A stretch of DNA of 23,004 bases from Chara braunii (taxonomy: Eukaryota; Streptophyta; Charophyceae; Charales; Characeae), in contig BFEA01000234.1 in the NCBI GenBank assembly GCA_003427395.1, positions 135,475-158,478 of the forward strand. Reading direction: 5' to 3'. Under the pieces are notes generated by a model. The model ran no database searches, had not been told where the DNA came from, and worked only from the letters and a program-made list of their open reading frames with translations. Made by a program: the position numbers and the translations under genes. Numbering within the stretch: the first letter of the stretch is position 1; every line of letters begins with the position of its first letter. Of this stretch, positions 18,111-23,004 are shown piece after piece.

Positions 18111-18446
18111 GTACGCACCCTCGTACAAGTACGTACTCATGTACTTGTACGTTACTCGTACGTTAGGGACCCCGTACGAGGTTTTTTTTTTTTTTTTTTT
18201 TTTTTAAATCCGGTATAGTTTTTTTTTTTTATCTCGAATTCTAATAAGAATCTGAAGATGATGCTCAGCCAAATAGTGCTAGTTCTGTGTTGTTGCATCA
18301 CATAGTTTTGTTTCAGATTTTTTTTAATGACCTTTTTTTTTTTTTTTTGCTTTTTCGTACGGGGGCGTACAAGACGTACAGGTTCCCGTACAGATCCCGT
18401 ACAGATATTACCTATACGTTTTGTACGGAAGGCCTCGTACGTGTAC
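18111..18446. repeat. Two GTAC-rich clusters flanking a T-rich core
   Basis: Eight GTAC tetranucleotides occur at 18111-18176 (starts 18111, 18123, 18129, 18133, 18141, 18147, 18158, 18173) and eight more at 18357-18446 (18357, 18367, 18376, 18388, 18399, 18423, 18437, 18443), many as CGTAC or GTACG. Between them are T-runs at about 18182-18205, 18220-18230 and 18333-18348. GTAC is self-complementary, so the clusters can pair with themselves or each other, as in a foldback element. Confidence 0.65.
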
Positions 18447-19300
18447 GGTATGCAACGTAGATCTCATCCACATTAGTTGATGCAATCTTTGGAAAAGCAG
18501 CAAGCACATTTCCCTCTGTAGCAGCGGCACATACAGTCGCAAGAGCTGCAGTGGATTGTCGAAATGCAGTCGGGAGTATATGTGACCACAATATAGACAT
18601 CAACACAAAAGTATCCCCCCTTCTTCTTCGAAGAAATTGTTGCCGCCTAAGGAAAGATTAGTTCCCTTACCTATGCCGGTCTCACTAGAAACTGGAAACC
18701 AACAGAAACTGAGGAATACTTTAGAAAGAGGCCAGGCAGTGAGACCTCAGGCCCCGAAGGGTAACCTGATTATATTAGTAAGGAAGAAGGTGAGTAGGTG
18801 GAAAATTGGACTGTCCCCAATTGGAAGAAGGTGAGTAGGTGAGAAGGGGGGGTCATACAGCGAGGTTGGTCCACATATGTGGAGTATCATAATGCACAAG
18901 ACTGGGTATCTAAAAGGGATCTGCATAATTTTTTGTCCACGCTTTATGACCCAGGGCCACAGGCGACCCTCGAGGAAACAAGGACAAGGCATGACAAAAT
19001 GAGATACCTTCATGCATTTTGAAGAATAAAATACGTCATGATTGTACTCCCACGCTTACTCCCACACAGTGTTCTTGGACCTGCAAAATGTAAAGCTTAA
19101 AGCTAATGTTGTGTGGTTGGTATCAGATGTAGTTGCCTTCTTGCGCACCATCTTATGTAGAGGGGTGCTTCAGCATGCTTCAGTTCTAGATGTTGGTAAC
19201 TGGGTTCACCCTTAGAAGAGTGGTGAAAGGAGAGGGAGTATACTAAGAAAGCCTGCGATGGAAGCACTACAGACCTATTATAACGACCATTTCGTCAACG
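18447..19300. other. No assigned gene; short direct repeat
   Basis: GGAAGAAGGTGAGTAGGTG occurs at 18782-18800 and again at 18823-18841. A minus-strand open reading at 18412-18606 (with ALATVCAAATEGNVLAAF) is protein-like but unrecognised. EALQTYYNDHFVNALAVLG can be read at about 19260-19317 on the plus strand, running into the hairpin that follows. Confidence 0.4.
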
Positions 19301-19398
19301 CCTTGGCTGTACTTGGACCTAGCTTGAAACCAGGTACCTCCAGGCAGTATTGCCTGGAGGTATCTGGTCTCAAGCTACTAGGTCCATGTACAGCCAGG
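19301..19398. repeat. Long near-perfect hairpin, 4-nt loop
   Basis: The left arm CCTTGGCTGTACTTGGACCT through TACCTCCAGGCA (19301-19346) pairs across loop GTAT with TGCCTGGAGGTATCTGGTCT through TACAGCCAGG (19351-19398). There are about 45 paired positions with a 3-nt bulge (TAG) and about four mismatches, one of which could be a G-U pair. It could be a fresh inverted duplication, a tiny foldback element or a small-RNA precursor. Confidence 0.8.
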
Positions 19399-19829
19399 GG
19401 GAACAATAAATTTTGACAAGTTTCGGCTCAAAAACTTGGTTTCAATTTCGTTCAAAAAATAAAAGATATTCATTTTGATGAAATGGTAGTTTTATGAAAA
19501 GAATCTTTCTTAGTACCGTGCTACCAAAACAACAGATGTAGACTTAAGATCATTGAATATAAATAGGTTACCTATGGCGGATGTAAAAAAAAAGGAGGGC
19601 TATATTAGAGCAATAAGAGGTGGTTGGTGGATGCACGTGGCCAGATGTAATCATTCAGGAATCTCGCCTCACTACTTCCCCAGCACACACATGTATGCAC
19701 AATTTAGTATGACCACACTAGAAAGTATGTGCATTGGTGTCCGAAAGTGGTTCATGTGGTGTGGCTTTACGGGTTCCACCAAAGTCAAGGGCAAAAATTG
19801 CGTATTGGGTTGCTGATAATGTGCAGTGA
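19399..19829. other. Leader of the LINE relic or unrelated spacer
   Basis: An open reading at 19553-19816 (from MNINRLPMADVKKKEGY) sits just upstream of the recognisable endonuclease. It may be the decayed start of the same element's protein, but no motif is clear. Confidence 0.3.
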
Positions 19830-19850
19830 CAGTGGGTTTCAGCGTTCGTA

Positions 19851-20250
19851 ATGTTGGAATTGAAAATTATTTGTGTCATTAACATTTATGGTCTGCATAA
19901 CGTACAAGAGAGGATCAATTATTTTCAGCACATAAAGGCTCAAATTCCGAAATGGATACCCGTAATCATTCTTGTGGATATTAATGCGGCCCGGACAAAT
20001 AGCTAGACTGATGGGAGATACCCTCTCATGCCGAACTATATATTGAAGAAGATGGAAGCATCATTTATACACTTTGTTAAGAAGATAATCTATTTGATAC
20101 CTATCACTATATCTTTCTTAATGTCAATTGATCTAGATAACGCTCTGCATCAATCCAACTTCTGCATTGATATAATCTTAATGTCAAAGGATTTGAATAT
20201 CGCTTTGGTCTGGGCGACCATGTTTCCCTAGAACCCGTGGTCGAAGCACA
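19851..20250 (+). pseudogene. LINE endonuclease remnant
   Basis: Reads ICVINIYG, then HIKAQIPKWIPVIILVDINA, where LINE endonucleases normally have a GDFN motif; here Gly and Phe are changed. Further on, IDIILMS corresponds to the usual RIDFILMS, and PWSKHT to the usual SDH catalytic motif with Asp replaced by Lys. A TAG at about 20005 and several shifts confirm inactivity. Confidence 0.7.
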
Positions 20251-21159
20251 CCATAAGGTGTGGGGGGTACTGCTTTCCTTTCGAAAAAATTCGGATCAAT
20301 GCAAGGATTTCTATAAACTTAATACTTCCTTACTTTCACAAGGTTCATTCTGAAAATATGTTGAAGATGTGTTGGAGTACTGATATACTACCGAAAACAA
20401 GCAGGATTCTCATATAGCCTGGTTTAAAATGGGTGTACCATTTTTTGTTATGAAATACAATAACTATTCAAAACTTAAGGCAAAGAATAGGTATCTTTTG
20501 GAACTAAACATTCAAGAAGAAATTCTAAATTATGAATTTCAAGACCATCCTGATGAAGATCCACAACCAGTCAAAATCTGGAATCTCAGGAACCAACTTC
20601 TAACATTTTGTTAACATCATTGGTAGGGGCAACTCATCCAAGGTAAGTTATCCAAATTGTCGATGAAGGACAAATAGACACATTTTACCATTGTTTTTGA
20701 CTTGCATAAGGTCTAAGACGCACATCCATAGAGTCCTTATATAATCCATAAGTTTTGTCTATCACGCCTTCAACTACTTTTGCTGAAAGTTTAAAAGTGA
20801 CCTTTGATTTTTCAAAAAACAAAAAACCTCCTTAGATGTTTTTAAGGATCCTTTGCGAGTAAAGGAGGATGGTCGAGCCATCGAACAATTTGTTGCTTCA
20901 TTGTCTCAAACCCTTCCTCACAAATAAAGAGAACATCTAGAGCGACCATTTAATATAACAAAGAAGGAGATATGGAGTGTTTTCCCAATGATTTATGAGA
21001 GGTAATGTAGCCAACATTTTCTCATCACTTGATGTAATACTTTAACTCGGTACAGCAATCAGGTCAGATAGGGGAATTTGTAGGGAAGGATATCCGAGTC
21101 CTCACCTTGCTTTATAAAAATATGGATAAATCTTATATTATGAATAATAAGTCAATAAT

Positions 21160-21817
21160 ATTGTTTCTGGTAGTGTATAAGTTATTGACCAAGAGTCTGG
21201 TTAATCGCATGATTCTCATCATGGCGGATATTATTTATCTAATAGTATCTCAAACGCGTTTTATCAAAGATAGACACATTTAAGATAGCATTCTTCTAAT
21301 AAATGAAATGATAAAGCTTTCACGACAATATAAGCAAAATGTTACCTTTGTATTCATAGACTTTGAAAAAGCCTATGACCATGTAGATAGGGAATTTTTT
21401 TATGCTTGTCTCAATAAGATGACCTTTAGTTCAAGTTTACGAAGGTGGATATGAATCCTTCATGTCAATGTCACGACTAGGATTCATGTCAATGACATAC
21501 TGTCTCCAACTATCAAACTTTATCATTTAGTAAGACAAGGGGATGTGTTAGTCTCATTTATGTTTGTAATTATAATGAAGGCTTTGTGGGTCAGTCTCGC
21601 ATCTAACAATAACATCAAGCGCCTTCAGATCTCGAGGATCCCTGCTGAGGTCATCCCCATACGCTCTATGTTTATGGATAACTTTACCATTATGATGGAG
21701 GTTACGACCTCAAATCTAGTTGAGATCAAGGTTTTTATTGATCGATTTTCAGCAGTGTCTAGTATGGTGGTCAACTGGGCAGACCCAGGGATGGTGGATT
21801 CACTTGAATGTGGTTGA
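21160..21817 (+). pseudogene. LINE reverse transcriptase remnant
   Basis: Recognisable blocks are LTKSLVNRM, QTRFIKDRHI followed by a TAA where Leu is expected, DSILLINEMIKLS, FVFIDFEKAYDHVDREFF (motif A, catalytic Asp kept), RRWI with a TGA after it, VRQGDVLVSFMFVIIMKAL (motif B region), and FMDNFTIMMEVTTSNLVEIK where the catalytic YADD/FADD motif is expected, so the aspartate pair is lost. It ends near FSAVSSMVVNWADPG. This is clearly RT-derived and clearly dead. Confidence 0.85.
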
Positions 21818-21964
21818 ACTTCGCCTCCAGAAAATCCTAAAATAACTTAGTTACCATTGAGTCTCACGCCCAACATTAGATTAGTTGGACCAATGAAAGG
21901 ATCAACAAACGTCACTCTTTGGTCGAGCCCTAAATTATTAATGATGTGATTTTATGTGATTTTA

Positions 21965-22460
21965 ACTAAGTAACACGGATTACCTGGCTAGATAATCTGG
22001 TCGGATTATCCGAGGGTGTGATTATCCGGAAATCCGGATTTAAAATGAATTAAAAAAAAGGAAAAAAAAGTGATATTGCGCACATTAAATACAACAAACT
22101 ATGCTCCTAGTTCATAAAAAGCTTGATTGGTCATCAAAGGGGGTATAGATAGGGAATTAGGAGGTTTAGAGGGGGATTGCTCAATTTATTTTATCTCAAT
22201 ATTGTTTAATTATTTTATTTTATTTTTTATCTTTATTTTGGTCGTAATATTAAAAATGATATCAAGCCAAAAGTTGTTCGTATTACTTATATCTACAACA
22301 TATTTTGTTTCCATATGTTTTTGAAGTTTTTTCTTTATAGGAAAAAAACCTATTTTGCGCAGGGTTGGATTTCCTATATCGGGAATGAATCCGGAAATTT
22401 CATCTGGATTCAAAATTACGGATAAAATAGGTGTGTCGGATATCCGGTTTTGCTACATAG
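21965..22460. mobile_element. MITE-like insertion in the LINE relic
   Basis: About 496 bp lacking LINE similarity, bounded by GATTTTA on both sides (21958-21964 and 22461-22467) as a possible target-site duplication. The ends are imperfect inverted repeats: left CTAAGTAACACGGATTACC, inverse of right CTATGTAGCAAAACCGGAT. ATCCGG-type motifs recur near both ends. The core is AT-rich and contains no transposase. The type (for example hAT-like, from the 7-8 bp duplication) is a guess. Confidence 0.45.
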
Positions 22461-22499
22461 GATTTTAGCCTCTATACGGTATAAATCAACACTTTGAGC

Positions 22500-22710
22500 A
22501 ATGAACAAACTATGAATGAAGACTCTTCAAACACAGGTCACAACTTTCTTGTGGCAGGGTAATCATGAACGAGACCGGGTAATTTCCCTGGTAGCCTAGC
22601 TTTCCCTCATACCACCCAAAGTAAGAGGTAGGCTAGACTTGTTTGAACCATCCCTTCAATGTCAGGTTCTTTTTCTTAAATGGATAAAGGAACTCATCCT
22701 CTCAATAGAT
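22500..22710 (+). pseudogene. LINE C-terminal remnant
   Basis: In one frame it reads LQTQVTTFLWQGNHERDRV, then ISLVA, a TAG where Trp is usual, then PKVRGRLDLFEPSLQCQVLF and LKWIKELI. This pattern (FLW-G....R..V.W......P...GGLG) is typical of the region after the RT in plant LINE-like elements. Confidence 0.65.
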
Positions 22711-22982
22711 AAGCCCTGACATTGCCATTAGAACAAATCCGCAGGCAGACACCTGCAACCACAGATGAGATACAACCCCTTGCCTTGGTAGAGGATAGGT
22801 ATTGGAGTATTCCTTTGTGCAAAGGCTCAATCCTCAATCAAGGGAAGAAGGGGTAAGGGGTGCAGCAAGGAATGACCTGTTGTTAAATAATTTGTGGGTA
22901 TGTCTAATCAAAATATGACTTCTATTGTTTTTTGGATTACTAGGGGTCCCCATTGGTAAACGCCCAAGCTAGCCTCTGCCTC

Positions 22983-23003
22983 TTTTTTTTTTTTTTTTTT
23001 TTC
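22983..23003. repeat. Poly-T run at window end
   Basis: About 20 consecutive T after CTCTGCC. It could be the reverse-strand poly-A end of another retroelement beyond the window. Confidence 0.85.
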
Positions 23004-23004
23004 T

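Larger units (their letters stand above)
19830..22800 (+). mobile_element. Decayed LINE (non-LTR retrotransposon)
   Basis: Remnants appear in the order expected of a LINE ORF2: an apurinic-type endonuclease (ICVINIYGLHNVQERINYF and VIILVDINAA, about 19868-20000, then IDIILMSKDLNIALVWA and PWSKHT to about 20250); a linker (EEILNYEF, DHPDEDPQP, 20510-20570); a pre-RT segment (20850-20990); an RT domain (about 21170-21800); and a C-terminal segment (FLWQGNHERDRVISLVA, PKVRGRLDLFEPSLQCQVL, 22540-22680). Stops and shifts are frequent and the coding sequence is AT-shifted. The 3' end was not defined. A MITE-like insertion seems to split it at 21965-22460. Confidence 0.8.

Noticed and set aside
17854-18180. 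Continuation of the acidic frame's downstream reading past TAG 17854 without TGA
   Set aside because: The stretch has about seven TAG/TAA codons and no recognisable composition or motif; lack of TGA over this length is not significant.
18412-18606. Small minus-strand gene containing ALATVCAAATEGNVLAAF
   Set aside because: It looks protein-like, but it is only 64 codons, partly overlaps the GTAC cluster, and I recognise no family. Left unassigned.

Overview
This window looks like nuclear DNA from a green plant-lineage eukaryote with a large, repeat-laden genome. A streptophyte (charophyte-type) alga such as a Chara relative is my best guess. That is an inference from the plant-type receptor-like kinase (RLK/Pelle style), the mix of transposable elements, the long AT-rich non-coding stretches and the splice-site-like signals. 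No rRNA, tRNA, CRISPR or bacterial-style operon was seen.

Layout. (1) 1-5212: two head-to-tail, decayed copies of a Penelope-like retroelement whose GIY-YIG nuclease lies N-terminal to the reverse-transcriptase (RT) lead-in. Both copies stop at the same point before the RT core. Between them, 2001-2902 is a spacer with a hairpin and an A-rich tract. (2) 5218-5493: a 76-bp direct repeat around a (CT)29 microsatellite. (3) 5581-7020: a candidate terminal-inverted-repeat (TIR) element with a GC-rich, coding-like interior. (4) 7021-8915: non-coding, with an 86-bp tandem duplication. (5) 8916-11831: the one substantial host-type gene, an NHL/beta-propeller receptor-like kinase. Its single frame is broken only by two stop codons, and each can be removed by a frame-preserving GT-AG interval. 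(6) 12553-13187: a foldback element with arms of about 165 bp around a 36-bp minisatellite. (7) 13942-15590, minus strand: a decayed transposase-like gene resembling DUF7869-type proteins. (8) 16034-17381: a large imperfect palindrome that starts two divergent acidic-repeat reading frames; the right one runs into a 1-kb GAG/GAA-rich minisatellite. (9) 18111-18446: two GTAC-rich clusters around a T-rich core. (10) 19301-19398: a long hairpin. (11) 19830-22800: a decayed LINE with endonuclease, RT and C-terminal remnants, apparently interrupted by a 0.5-kb MITE-like insertion. The window ends in a poly-T run.

Most of the sequence is therefore a graveyard of several unrelated transposon classes around one signalling gene. 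Seven isolated N bases occur. Two of them (1513, 4718) sit between short duplicated sequences, and collapsing each duplication restores the element's reading frame, so they look like unresolved assembly joins. Similarities were judged by eye from translated motifs; no database search was possible.
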